Source of the DNA: Chrysemys picta bellii
Lineage: Eukaryota > Chordata > Testudines > Emydidae
Direction: 5' to 3'
Length of the DNA stretch: 64,000 bases
Assembly (NCBI RefSeq): GCF_011386835.1
Contig: NC_088791.1
Location: 4,960,998-5,024,997 of the forward strand
Under the pieces are notes generated by a model, which saw only the letters and a list, made by a program, of their open reading frames with translations, did not search any database and was not told the DNA's origin. Shown piece after piece: positions 20,866 to 31,254 of the stretch; positions within the stretch are counted from its first letter, which is position 1, and the number at the start of each line of letters is the position of its first letter. The position numbers and the translations under genes are program-made.

Positions 20866-21132
20866 AAAGTGGGTGTAAAGTTGATGTCCAGGAGCAGATC
20901 CAGTTGAATTTGCACCCCCATTACGTTCTCATAAAAGACGGCTTTCTAGATGGATGCTAAGTACTACATGTCACTGGAGGTCCCAGCAGAGGAGAAGAGA
21001 AGAGTGTCCTGGAAAGTGGAGAATTATTCTGAAAGAGAGCTGCTGACTCCATAATTATGTTGACAGTTTATTATTCAAAATGCTCTCAAAATTACATGCC
21101 GGAGATACATAGGTTTCATCCCTAGCACCTGG
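20866..21132. repeat. LCR1, diverged subgroup
   Basis: Same module as 5418-5710 (gctttctagatggatgctaa, gcagaggagaagagaagag) but more diverged. It lies at the inner edge of the arms around centre B1. Counterparts 23999-24265 (inverted) and 62362-62622. Confidence 0.6.
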
Positions 21133-22203
21133 TGTAACAACGCGGCCTCTGGCAGGACACTACTGAGAGTATCAATTCAGGACAAATTGCTTAGAACAGG
21201 GCAGTCACAGCCCAAGGCCGGGGGTCCTTTACTATTAAGGCACGCCAAACCAGCTAAACAGAGAGGAGTTTGGTTTCACCCCACTGGCTAACCAGAAGTC
21301 ATACAAGCAATTCCCTCCTATACTCCAGTTCCTTTGTATCACCACCGGCACCGCTCCTTATGGGGATGAATGGTTGTGAAAACCAATACCCCAGTAAAAG
21401 AAAAAAGGATCTCCCGATCCCAAAGGACCAAGCCCCAGACCCAGGTCAATATATAAATCAGATCTTACCCACAAATCACGCTGTTGTCAATCCTTTAGAA
21501 TCTAAAATATAAAGGTTTATTCATAAAAAGATAGAAATGTAGATGAGAGCTGAAATTGGTTAAAGGAATCAATTCCATACAGTAATGGCAAAGTTCTTGG
21601 TTCAGACTTGTAGCAATGACGGAATAAACTGCAGACTCAAATCATGTCTCTGGAATATCCACAGATTAGGATGGGTCATTCAGTCCATTGTTCAGAGCTT
21701 TAATTTGTAGCCAAGTCCCTCCAGAGGTAAGAAGCAGGATTGAAGACAAAATGGAGGAGATGCAGCTGCCTTTTATATCCTCTTGCCATGCAACCTGTCC
21801 TTCCTTTGTTTCAAACACAAGTTGTCCAGCACATGGCTTGAAAACCATAGAGTTCTCTCCATAGGGATTTCCCTACACGCCTTGCTGAGTCACAAGGCGT
21901 ATCTGCCGTCTCTCAATGGGTCAGTTGTAGAGCTGATGGTCCTTAATGGGCTGTCAAGCAGGCTAGGCAGTGCTGATGCCAAACTGTCTGGGGTGTCAAC
22001 CAGAAACATAGCACAAGTTAGAAATCCAGGCAGAATAGAGCCAATACATATAACTTTAAATACAAAAATGATACATGCATATAGATAGCACAATCATAAC
22101 CAGCAAATCATAACCTTTTCATGTACACCTTACTTGGCCTCCTTTGTACAAGATTTGGTGCCACTACAGGACCTTGGTTGCAACAATGATCTACACGGTC
22201 ACA
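21133..22203 (-). mobile_element. Solo LTR, family LTR-C
   Basis: On minus it starts TGTGACCGTGTAGATC at 22203 and ends GCGTTGTTACA at 21133. It contains a TATAAAAG box (21771-21777 antisense) and AATAAA (21516-21521 antisense) with about 250 bases between, as expected for U3-R-U5. No gag, pol or env follows. Copy at 62623-63678; a 3' part only lies at 23460-23998. Confidence 0.7.
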
Positions 22204-22363
22204 GTTCATGTCAATAACGTCACACCTGGAGGATAGGAATGGAAATGGGGATTGATTTCATTAGAGGGCTCCAAATCAAGCAAGAAATGGCCAGGTTAGT
22301 AAAGATTTCCCAATCTTCGTCTGAATGACTAAACCCTGCTAAAACACCCCAAGCCCTTACTGA
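22204..22363. other. Short unassigned spacer
   Basis: Contains a fragment resembling the beta-keratin 3'-flank (gaaatggccaggttagtaaa, cccaatcttcgtctgaatga). Counterpart 63679-63840. Confidence 0.4.
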
Positions 22364-22611
22364 GGGCTTGTCTTCACTACCCGCCCGGATCGGCGGGTAG
22401 AAATTGATCTCTCGGGGATCAATTTATCGCGTCTCATTGGGACGCGATAATCAATCCCCGAATCAACGTGCGTACTCCACCAGCCCAGGTAGGAGTAAGT
22501 GCCATCGACGGGGGAGCTGTGGCGGTCGATTTGCCACCGTCCTCACAGCGGGGTAAGTCGGATCAGATACGTCGAATTAAGCTATGCTATTCCCGTAGCT
22601 GAATTGGCGTA
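22364..22611. mobile_element. Palindromic MITE-like element, 3'-truncated
   Basis: CpG-rich block with nested palindromes: gatcggcgggtag; ggggatcaatttatcgcgtc matched by gacgcgataatcaatcccc; and cccgtagctgaattggcgta near its end. I recognise it as a short palindromic non-autonomous DNA transposon common in turtles. The distal terminal repeat is missing. A second copy starts at 63841 and runs off the window. Confidence 0.6.
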
Positions 22612-22639
22612 ACTGAAATCCTGTACCATCATTGCTACA

Positions 22640-23097
22640 CATCGGATGTCAGAACGTTGCGACACTTGAATGTATATGATCTATTAGCCATTTTAACTCT
22701 CTTCTTCTTTTCTTTCATTAATAAACTATTCGATTTTAGTTCCTAAAGCATTGGCAGCACGGTGATTATTGGGTAATATCTGAGTTATATATTGGCCTAG
22801 CTCTGTGGCTGATCTCTTGGGATTAATAAACCCCTCTATATGATGCCTCTGGTTTTCAAAAACCACTCATCATAAAGTCTGATGTCGGGGTGGTGAAATT
22901 AGGGCTGGAATGCCTAAGAAGACTGCATTTTTTACTTCTTGTTAACCAGAGGGGTGAGACAGAAGTTTACTTTTGTTACTGGCTTGGTATCATCTAATGA
23001 CAGAATAACCAACAGGATGGGGTGAAGCTGCTCTATTTCTCAGAAGTTTATACTGAATCTGGTATTTTGAGCTGTGACGCACTGAGGACAGGTGACA
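22640..23097 (+). mobile_element. LTR 3' fragment, related to LTR-C
   Basis: Has cattaataaac poly(A)-type signals (about 22718) and the R-U5-like layout of LTR-C (agcattggcagcacggtgat, gttaaccagaggggtgagac). It ends at ...ggacaggtgaca. The U3 part is missing. It lies at centre B1, not in the inverted arms. Confidence 0.5.
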
Positions 23098-23105
23098 TTT
23101 ACAAA

Positions 23106-23425
23106 AACCTGGGCAGTTATCCTGCAAAGACTCATGCAGACGCTTACCGCGAACCAAGAGATTGGTATTTTTGAAACCAAAGGAAAAACTTGCATTCTTT
23201 AAAGTGAAAATCTGGGTAAGTTTTTGAAGGAAAAGATTCTATGATGAAATAGGTCATGCAAGCAGGAATTCCACCCTGTTACGGATGGCACTCACAAGGC
23301 TATGAAACCACATCAAGGGCGCCTGTCACTCCATGTGCTTGAAAAGGTGCAAATGGAGAAGGGACCGGTGTTGACAGCTTCACAGGGAGGAATTTCGTTC
23401 AGTGCGATTTTCAAAATTCTATGGA
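23106..23425 (-). repeat. Old diverged copy of the beta-keratin 3'-flank module
   Basis: Aligns with 6265-6560 over its length (ttatcctgcaaagactc, gaattccaccctgttac, cttgaaaaggtgcaaatgg) but at visibly lower identity than the other copies. It records an earlier duplication. Confidence 0.5.
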
Positions 23426-23459
23426 CTCAGGCCACTAGGCCGTGTTTCTCGGTGACAAG

Positions 23460-23998
23460 GATTTATCTGTGGATGTTCCAGAGACATTATTTGAGTCTGC
23501 AGTTTATTCCATCATTGCTACAAGTCTGAACCAAGAACTTTGCAGTTACTGTATGGAATTGATTCCTTTAAACAATTTCAGCTCTCATCTACATTTCTAT
23601 CTTTTTATGAATAAACCTTTATATTTTAGATTCTAGAGGATTGGCAACAGCGTGATTTGTGGGTAAGATCTGATTTATATATTGACCTGGGTCTGGGACT
23701 TGGTCCTTTGGGATCGGGAGATCCTTTTTTCTTTTACTGGGGTATTGGTTTTCATAACCATTCATCCCCATAAGGAGCGGTTCCGGTGGTGATACAAAGG
23801 AACTGGAGTATAGGAGGGAATTGCTTGTATGACTTCTGGTTAGCCAGTGGGGTGAAACCAAACTCCTCTCTGTTTAGCTGGTTTGGCGTGCCTTAATAGT
23901 AAAGGACCCCCAGCCTTGGGCTGTGACTGCCCTGTTCTAAGCAATTTGTCCTGAATTGATACTCTCAGTAGTGTCCTGCCATAGGCCGCGTTGTTACA
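23460..23998 (+). mobile_element. LTR-C, 3' part only
   Basis: Reverse complement of 21133-21665: R-U5 with ttatgaataaacctttat and the terminal ttgttaca. U3 and the TATA box are absent. Its left edge marks the end of the inverted-repeat arm at centre B1. Confidence 0.6.
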
Positions 23999-25435
23999 CC
24001 AGGTGCTAGGGATGAAACCTATGTATCTCCAGCATGTAATTTTGAGAGCATTTTGAATAATAAACTGTCAACATAATTATGGAGTCAGCAGCTCTCTTTC
24101 AGAATAATTCTCCACTTTCCGGGACACTCTTCTCTTCTCCTCTGCTGGGACCTCCAGTGACATGTAGTACTTAGCATCCATCTAGAAAGCCGTCTTTTAT
24201 GAGAACATAATGGGGGTGCACATTCAACTGGATCTGCTCCTGGACATCAACTTTACACCCACTTTGCAATGCTTTCCCACCCGTGTGCTGATTCTCTTTT
24301 TCACATGTAGACTCATTCTGAATTATACTCTGGCTTTTTACACTAACCCCGCAGGGTGACGGCAACAGGGGCCTGAAGATAGGCATCATTTACATTTAGT
24401 ATCAGTTTAAGTCCCCTGAGAGTGGGAAAAAGAGACCTTGCTGTCAAGGAGAATTAGGTCCTATATGTTCTTTCCCTTTCATCACTACGTACCTCTACTG
24501 TCTTGCGTTGACCTTTGCTGCGGCATATGTCTAATGGAGAAGCTGCGTAGTCTCTCCTTCTCTTTTGCTTTGTCTCATTTCCCACCGACCGGGGTAAACG
24601 AATACACTTAAAATGGTTACAAAGGGGACTTGGTTGTCAACCTCTGCAGCTGCACCAATGGAAAAAGAACATTGTCTCTGAAATACATCGCATTGAGACC
24701 TGTGATCGGACGCAGCCCTCCTTGAAACATGGGAAATACATTCTTGCTGCTCTGTAGTATTTCTTCCTGTAACTGTGTACTACCAATTTCATTTGCATTA
24801 AAAACTCTGCTGCATCGTAATATCCGTCTTCTGGTTCTCTTTGTTCCTCCCTACTTGCTTAAAAATCGCGCTGGATGAAATTCATCCCTGTATAGGAAGC
24901 CGCACCAGGTACTTCTCAAGTTGCAGCTTTTCTATGCAATGGAGTGAGAGGAGCCATTGAAGTGGTTTATAGCAGTATGAGGGCTGTCTGTACCATGGTG
25001 GAGTTCCTCCTTGGTTTACCTGTTTTAGCAAAGAGTCTTTCCCTGCAAAGACTAGACAGATGTTAAATTTAAGAATGTAAGTTTTCCTATGGTTTGAAGA
25101 GCACCAGTCACATGGTCCACGGTAAGCGTGTTTGTGAGTCTTTGCAGGCTAGTGACTTGGATTTTTGGAAGGAAAAGACAAGGGGCCACCAAATGGCTTG
25201 GTTAATGCAAGATTAACTTGAGCCCCAACTCCGTGAATGGCAGAGCAACTTTCAGGACAGGATGACTTTACTTTTAGAGCACTTTGAAAGTTTGGCTCTT
25301 CACGAGAAAGGTCTTCTCAACCTGAACTCCACATGCCACCCTCCCTATTCAATGGAGCCTGTCTTCCCCAGGCTTTAGGGGTTTCAGTAACGATTATGAA
25401 AGCTGGGAAAACTTTGCTAACCTGGCCATAAGTCA
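23999..25435 (+). repeat. Inverted LCR1 and gene-less beta-keratin 3'-flank module
   Basis: Reverse complement of 20200-21132 and 16563-17073, without the CR1 insertion. No coding frame is conserved. Confidence 0.6.
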
Positions 25436-25580
25436 TGGGTACTTTATAAGACAGAAAATATCATATTGCCTCTAGAGAAATCCATGACACGCCCACATCT
25501 TGAATACTGTGTGCAGATGTGGTCGCCTCATCTCAAAAAACGGTAGTGGTATAGAACAGCTTTCCTATGAGAAGAGATGA
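25436..25580 (+). mobile_element. CR1 internal fragment
   Basis: Inverted counterpart of 16428-16562 (gatgtggtcgcctcatctc). 25581-25815 beyond it is unassigned flank shared by all three copies. Confidence 0.6.
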
Positions 25581-25815
25581 ATAAGACAGCCGCCCGCCGA
25601 GTCTGAACGCTGATTGGCTGAGCTGTGGACTAAAGCTGGACCCTTTCTACTCCATCAGTCACCTGACAGCTTAGAGAGTTAAACAGGCTGTAGGTCTCCT
25701 CCTGCAGCAACAGAACCGGCCTGTCCCCAAGAGCCCCTCCTTGCCACTGCGTCCTGATGGCCTTTGATCAAGGCCAGGTGCCCTACTCTGAAGAGGCTCC
25801 TCCCCGTGCTCATGT

Positions 25816-26030
25816 ATTTTTTTTTTTTTTTGTAATGGAGATATCCATCTCCTAGAACTGGAAGGGACCTTGAAAGGTCATCGAATCGAATAGAGTCCAG
25901 CCCCCTGCCTTCACTAGCAGGACCAAGTCCTGATTTTGCCCCAGATCCCTAAGTGGCCCCCTCAAGCATTGAACTCATAACCCTGGGTTTAGCAGGCCAA
26001 TGCTCAAACCACTGAGCTATCCCTCCCCCG
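25816..26030 (-). mobile_element. tRNA-derived SINE (minus)
   Basis: Poly(T) at 25816-25831, then the CR1-like tail and the tRNA-like head reading gggatagctcagtgg on minus. A small local duplication, atcgaatcga, is present only in this copy. Confidence 0.7.
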
Positions 26031-26035
26031 CACTG

Positions 26036-26409
26036 AACCTGAGCCTGAATTCTGTCTCCGTCCTCAAGGGGAGACCTCGGGAAGGAGACTGGCTGCAGCA
26101 AACCAAGGGGGGTCTCTGAGATTGCCCCTGCCCTGCAGCCTGTCCTGCCTGGCCGTTGCCATGGACTCTCTGTGAGGTCACCGCCTCTTTTGACCAATCA
26201 GCCGAGGTGCTGCAAAAGGCCCTTGTGATGTCACTGCCACTCCCACCCTGCCCTGCAGGGCTAATGTCCTGCCCCTGGCCAGCCCCTTTGGATGTTTGAG
26301 CTGCTCCCCCTGTATCAACGCCCCCACTCACTCACTGTTAGCTCTGGGGATCAAGCAGGCTACACATGAAAACATCAGAGGCTGCTCAATGTGCCACACT
26401 CAGGTTTTC
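26036..26409. promoter_or_regulatory. GC-rich promoter-like block (copy 2)
   Basis: Inverted copy of 15578-15953 that keeps the CCAAT (gaccaatcagc) and TGATGTCA motifs. No associated gene recognised. Confidence 0.35.
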
Positions 26410-27296
26410 AGAGATTTCTAGACTTTAAGGCCAGAAGAGACCATTAGATCATCTAATCTGACCCCTCCCCTCGCCCCAACTCCACCCCCGGCTATCACAG
26501 GCCTCCTGGATAGCACAGTGGTTAGTTCGGGACCAAAGCACACTCCAGAAAGGCATCTAGTCTTCATTGGAAGACATCAAGAGATGGAGAAACTGCTACT
26601 TCCCCTGGTAGTTTGGAGGAAACTGATGCAGAGGGGGAAGGGAACTTGTCCAGAAGGAGTTTCCCCCTTTCTCACTACTGATTTAGTTAGAAAACAGCCG
26701 TCCCTGTTGAGAAGATCAGAGCCTCAGAGCTGTTTGGAACCTGTTCAGCCTGAGCAATCTGGTTCTGGCCAAATTCTAGGCCCGGGAAACACTAAGTTAA
26801 GGTAGGAGAATTTTCCCCCCACTTAGGCCTTTGTCCCATAGAGTCACTGGGGACATTGGGGTTTGTGTCTCTTCATTTCCCTTTTCCCTTCTTCCCTCCC
26901 TCAACAGGCGAGGAGGGGGCTGAGGGTTATCACAACTTGGAAAAGAGATGACTAAGGGGAGATATGACAGAGGTTTATAAAACCAAGACTGGTGTGGAGA
27001 AAATAAATAAGGAAGTGTTATTTACTCCTCCTCATAACACAAGAACTAGGGGTCACCAAATGAAATTAATAGGCAGGAGATTTAACATAAAAAAAAGAAA
27101 GTATTTCTTCACACAACTCTCAGTCAATCTGTGGAAATCTTTGCCAGAGGATGTTGTGAAGGACAAGACTATAACAAAAAAAAAAACCTAGATAAATTCA
27201 TGGAGGATAGGTCCTTCAGGATAAACGGGGATGGTGTCCCTTGTCCCTTTTTGGCAGAACTGGGAAAGGTAGAAATGGGATGGACTGCTCTTTGGA
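26410..27296. mobile_element. CR1 fragments and intervening spacer
   Basis: 26410-26590 is the minus-sense CR1 tail. 26591-26930 is unassigned spacer. 26930-27296 is plus-sense CR1 ORF2 end ([29 protein letters not shown]). Inverted counterpart of 14740-15577. Confidence 0.65.
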
Positions 27297-27441
27297 ACAA
27301 AAGAACATAGGCATTGCTACAGAAGATCAGGCCTCTCTCTCACAGTGGACAGTACTAGAAGCTTCACATGGAGCTGCAAGAAACCCAGTAGAAGACAGTT
27401 ATGGGATCACCTGCCCTTCGAATAACTTTTTCACTATCCCT
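27297..27441 (-). mobile_element. CR1 3'-terminal fragment
   Basis: Inverted counterpart of 14538-14690, adjoining LTR-B. Confidence 0.5.
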
Positions 27442-28553
27442 TGTGATGGGCTGGGTCAAAGAAACTCCCACAAGACCGTCACTACATGTGCTGGGATACC
27501 ACTGAGGACAAACCTCCCTGCCAGAAAAGGATTCCCTCTACTCCTGTCTTGCTGAGCTATACACACCGGTCGGTTCCAGCACAGACCAAGAGGTCAGGCT
27601 ACACTGCCCTGCAGTTCACAGAAACTAAGATTCACTTAGCCCAGGGGCTTCTCAGTTAACAGACACTTTCCCAGCACCTAGTATTCAGTCTTTCTGGGAG
27701 CCTAAACCCTGATTAAAATCTATTTTACTCTGTATAAAGCTTATAAAGGGTAAACTCAAATTGTCCGCTCTCTATAACACTGATAAAGAGATATGCACAG
27801 CTGTTTGCTCCCCCAGGTATTAATTACTTACTCTGAGTTAATTCATAAACAAAAGTAATTGTATTAAGTATACAAAGTAGGATTTAAGTGGTTTCAAGCA
27901 ATAACAAAGTAAGTTACCAAGCAAAATAAAACAAAACACACAAGGCTAACTTAATACATTTAGGATCTAGTTACAAATACTAACTTCTCACCCTAGATGT
28001 TATCTCAGGTATAATCCTTTTCAGAAAAATGTTGTACTTTTGGCCTGGGTCCAGCAACCACTCACAGCCCCGTAGTTCCAGTCCTTTCTTCCAGTTTCTT
28101 TGAAGCATCCCTTTCGGGTGGAGAGGCCATCTCTTGAGCCAGCTGAAGACAAAATGGACAGGCTTCCAGGGCCTTTTACATTCTCTCTCTTGTGGGCGGA
28201 AACCCATTTGTTCTCCTGTGCAAAATCACAGCAACAAGATGGAGTTTGTAGCCACCTGGGCAAGTCACATCTCCATGAATGATTCAGCTTTTTGCAGGCT
28301 GACGCCATTGTTTACATGTTAGTCTGAACGTTTCCAGGAAAGCTCAGATGTGGATTGGCGTCTCCCAAAGTCCATTGTTAGTTAAGTACTCCCAATTACT
28401 TGAAAAATACCTTGACAATATGTTGGCCAAACCTTTCTTATGGGTTTCTTACAGCAAACACTTTAAATTCAAGCATAGAGACAACACTCACAACTTCAGA
28501 TATATTTACACGCATAAGTATATTTCCATAAACATATAGAGTGCAATGTCACA
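27442..28553 (-). mobile_element. Solo LTR, family LTR-B (complete)
   Basis: The minus strand starts TGTGACATTGC at 28553 and ends at the tgtgatggg complement at 27442, so the termini are TGTG...CACA. About 1.11 kb, with a poly(A) signal whose complement lies near 27853-27862. No coding interior. Confidence 0.65.
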
Positions 28554-28925
28554 TCCCCCATCAATCAGATCTACCTCCATTATTGGACGATAGCAAGCAA
28601 GCAAGAACGAAAGAACGAAAGAAAGAAAGATTCAACAAGGTCTTTTGAATCCTTTTTATTTTTTTTGTCCTGGAGATTACTGTCACTAAGACGTATAAAT
28701 ATACAAAATATGTATCATTAATTGTTGTGATTTCTAGTCCATTAAAAGAATATCACACAGAACATGGCTGGGATAGCATTAATAATGCCGGTTTCCTTAC
28801 TAGGATATAACCTCTACTTACAAACGAGTTCAGTCCAGCATCACAATGCGCTGCTTTGGTTTGTAAACCTTAGCAAGTCACCACTACTTGCTGATGACTA
28901 AATTAAAGTGGTGGGTTTTTTACTC
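28554..28925. other. Spacer with degenerate GAAA/GCAA tract
   Basis: A tetranucleotide-rich tract (gcaagcaagaacgaaagaac) lies at about 28588-28630. The rest has no gene; it resembles the stretch beyond the relic at 4300-4580 (blocks gcattattaatgctatccc inverted). Confidence 0.5.
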
Positions 28926-29221
28926 AAAACAAACCACAAACCACCACATCCTCCCCTCGTGGAAATCTACATTATTCCACAGCCTTAATTGGAGATACAC
29001 TAATTTAGACCAGAGGAAGATCTGCACCTAGAATTACTTCTGCACATGAGAATGTAGTAATTACCATGCTGGAAGAGAGTATCCTGTCTTAATGACTATC
29101 ACTTACCAGCTGCTTCAGAAGGTAGGAGAAGAACAATGAAATAGTCCTTTTTGGAGGAAATTTAGAGAATTTCTTTCTAAACCCTAAATTAAGCACTGGG
29201 GGTGAGATTTTTCACAGTTAC
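28926..29221 (-). pseudogene. Beta-keratin relic, intron 3' part
   Basis: Inverted counterpart of 13083-13420 and 57123-57440, with the cttaccagctgcttcagaag landmark. Interrupted on its upstream side by PLE insertions. Confidence 0.5.
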
Positions 29222-29233
29222 CTAAGGGATTTA

Positions 29234-29352
29234 GAGTAACAGCCGTGTTAGTCTGTATCCGCAAAAAGAAGAACAGGAGTACTTGTGGCACCTTAGAGAC
29301 TAACAAATTTATTAGTCTCTAAGGTGCCACAAGTACTCCTGTTCTTCTTTTT
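29234..29352. mobile_element. Penelope-like foldback insertion, 119 bp, with TSD
   Basis: Bounded by ctaagggattta (29222-29233 and 29353-29364). The interior is the PLE tail followed by its own reverse complement (stem about 38 bases, loop taacaaatttatta). The empty site is visible at about 57118-57130 in the right arm and in unit 1 near 13085. Confidence 0.8.
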
Positions 29353-29394
29353 CTAAGGGATTTAAATGCCAAAGTTCCAACTAAAATTAATAGG

Positions 29395-29925
29395 CTCTTA
29401 TGGACTACAGCCCACTTCTTCGGATGCATACAGAGTGGAATAAATATTGAGGAGATATATATACACACATACAGAGAGCATAAACAGGTGGGAGTTGTCT
29501 TACCAACTCTGAGAGGCCAATTAAGTAAGAGAAAAAAAACTTTTGAAGTGAAAATCAAGATAGCCCAGTACAGACAGTTTGATAAGTGTGAGAATACTTA
29601 CAAGGGGAGATAGATTCAATGTTTGTAATGGCTCAGTCCTTATTCAATCCTGAGTTGATTGTGTCTAGTTTGCATATCAATTCCAGCTCAGCAGTCTCTC
29701 GTTGGGGTCTGTTTTTGAAGTTTTTCTGTTGTAATATAGCCACCCGCAGGTCTGTCATTGAATGACTAGACAGGTTAAAGTGTTCTCCCACTGGTTTTTG
29801 AGTATTATGATTCCTGATGTCAGATTTGTGTCTATTAATTCTTTTGCGGAGAGACTGTCCGGTTTGGCCAATGTACATGGCAGAGGGGCATTGCTGGCAT
29901 GATGGAGAACACATTTGGGGCTATT
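29395..29925 (-). mobile_element. Penelope-like element 3' fragment with GIY-YIG domain
   Basis: 5'-truncated PLE. The minus strand encodes the C-terminal GIY-YIG endonuclease (next entry), then a 3' UTR and the tail tgcatccgaagaagtggg at 29428-29410. Absent from the right arm, where 57085 continues with host sequence. Confidence 0.75.
29633..29914 (-). pseudogene. PLE GIY-YIG endonuclease domain, partial
   Basis: About 93 codons, lacking the reverse transcriptase part upstream. CPSAMYIGQTGQSLRKRINR supplies the YIG strand and the conserved arginine helix. HKSDIRNHN..PVGEHFN and later ETAELELICKLDT complete the fold, including the glutamate-bearing helix expected of GIY-YIG nucleases. Its C-terminal extension ends NSGLNKD before the stop. 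The domain is intact but isolated, so the copy is dead. Confidence 0.8.
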
Positions 29926-30440
29926 TGATTTTCATTCAAAAATGTTTTACATTTCCCTTTCTTTAACAAACAGTCCCCTGTAATGCTCAAGGGACAGACG
30001 CTGAGCCACTGGACATTAGCAGAGATCCGTAGACTCCATTGACTTCTGTGTCTTCAAACTGAGCTAAGGCATTTGATGCTGCTCGGGTTGGAACCAATCC
30101 TGCTGGAGGTGTACTTTCCACTTTAAAAATCATTCTAATAACGGCTGAAAAGCTTTCTGTCAGAGAAGAGTCCTGCAGCATTCTGTAGGTTGGTCAGTCT
30201 TGCAATTAGTCACATCTAATCCCACAGCAATGTGACCGTTGAAGAAGTTCTCCCTATCTCTAGCTGTCTTGTGCTTCTTCCTTATCTTTATTAGCTGAAG
30301 TATGTCACAAGACCCTGTGGTCTTGACTACTCACGGATAGAAATGCAGTACCTGATGTCTCCCATTGATTTCACTGGCTCAGCATCTACCCTTAAACTTT
30401 AAAATCGATCTAAAAGGGAAATGTAAAGGTACAGTAATGG
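29926..30440. other. Flank with low-copy sequence
   Basis: 29926-30190 has no counterpart in the right arm. 30190-30440 matches 55790-56036 (inverted) and the spacer part 9660-9900. No gene. Confidence 0.4.
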
Positions 30441-30479
30441 AAATCAAAAAACCCCAAGGCTTTTTATCATAATTTTAAC

Positions 30480-30784
30480 AAAATTTTCTAAGGAGGCCTC
30501 TGTATCATCACCTACCTTGTATGTGGGGAATCTCTTGGAATGGGGAACAGTGCTTAGAGAAGGACCTTTAGGGCTACCTGTTTGACCCAGTTTAGCTTTT
30601 CACAGAAGTAAGCGCTTCAGCTCCATTTCTGCCTCCAAGTGCTTCGCCTCTTTCCTCTCCTCTCCTCTCCTCTGCTTCCAAGCGATTTGCCTCTGCTTCC
30701 GCCTCCAGGCGCTTCGTCTCTAAGAAGAAATTCCTTTCTTCCGCAGTTAGAACTCGGCATGGGTTAAGGGCATCCCTCCGTCTT
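30480..30784 (-). mobile_element. LTR-A element gag-like fragment (broken)
   Basis: The minus strand encodes a Glu/Lys/Arg-rich coiled coil (FFLETKRLEAEAEANRLEAE), then in another frame the FPTYKVGDD-type block seen clearly in the right arm. It is the interior of the LTR element, separated from its LTR by the CR1. Fragmentary and frameshifted. Confidence 0.5.
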
Positions 30785-30867
30785 AGAATCATAGAATATC
30801 AGGGTTGGAAGGGCCCTCCTGAGGTCATCTAGTCGAAAGCCCTGCTCAAAGCAGGACCAATTCCCAA

Positions 30868-31254
30868 CTAAATCATCCCAGCCAGGGCTTTGTCAAGCCT
30901 GACCTTAAAAACCTCTAAAGAGGGAGATTCCACCACCTCCCTAGGTAACCCATTGCAGTGCTTCACCACCCTCCTAGTGAAAACGTTTTTCCTAATATCC
31001 AACCTAAACCTCCCCCACTGCAACTTGAGACCATAACTCCTTGTTCTGTCATCTGGTACCACTGAGAACAGTCTAGATCCATCCTCTTTGGAACCCCCTT
31101 TCAGGTAGTTGAAAGCAGCTATCAAATCCCCCCTCATTCTTCTCTTCTGCAGACTAAACAATCCCAGTTTCCTCAGCCTCTCCTCATAAGTCATGTGCTC
31201 CACACCCCTAATCATTTTTGCTGCCCTCCGCTGGACTCTTTCCAATTTTTCCAC
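30868..31254 (-). pseudogene. CR1 ORF2 C-terminal segment
   Basis: 128 codons open: [57 protein letters not shown], then [17 protein letters not shown] and stop. This is the conserved tail of CR1 ORF2 beyond the reverse transcriptase. Detached from an open RT, hence non-functional. Confidence 0.8.
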
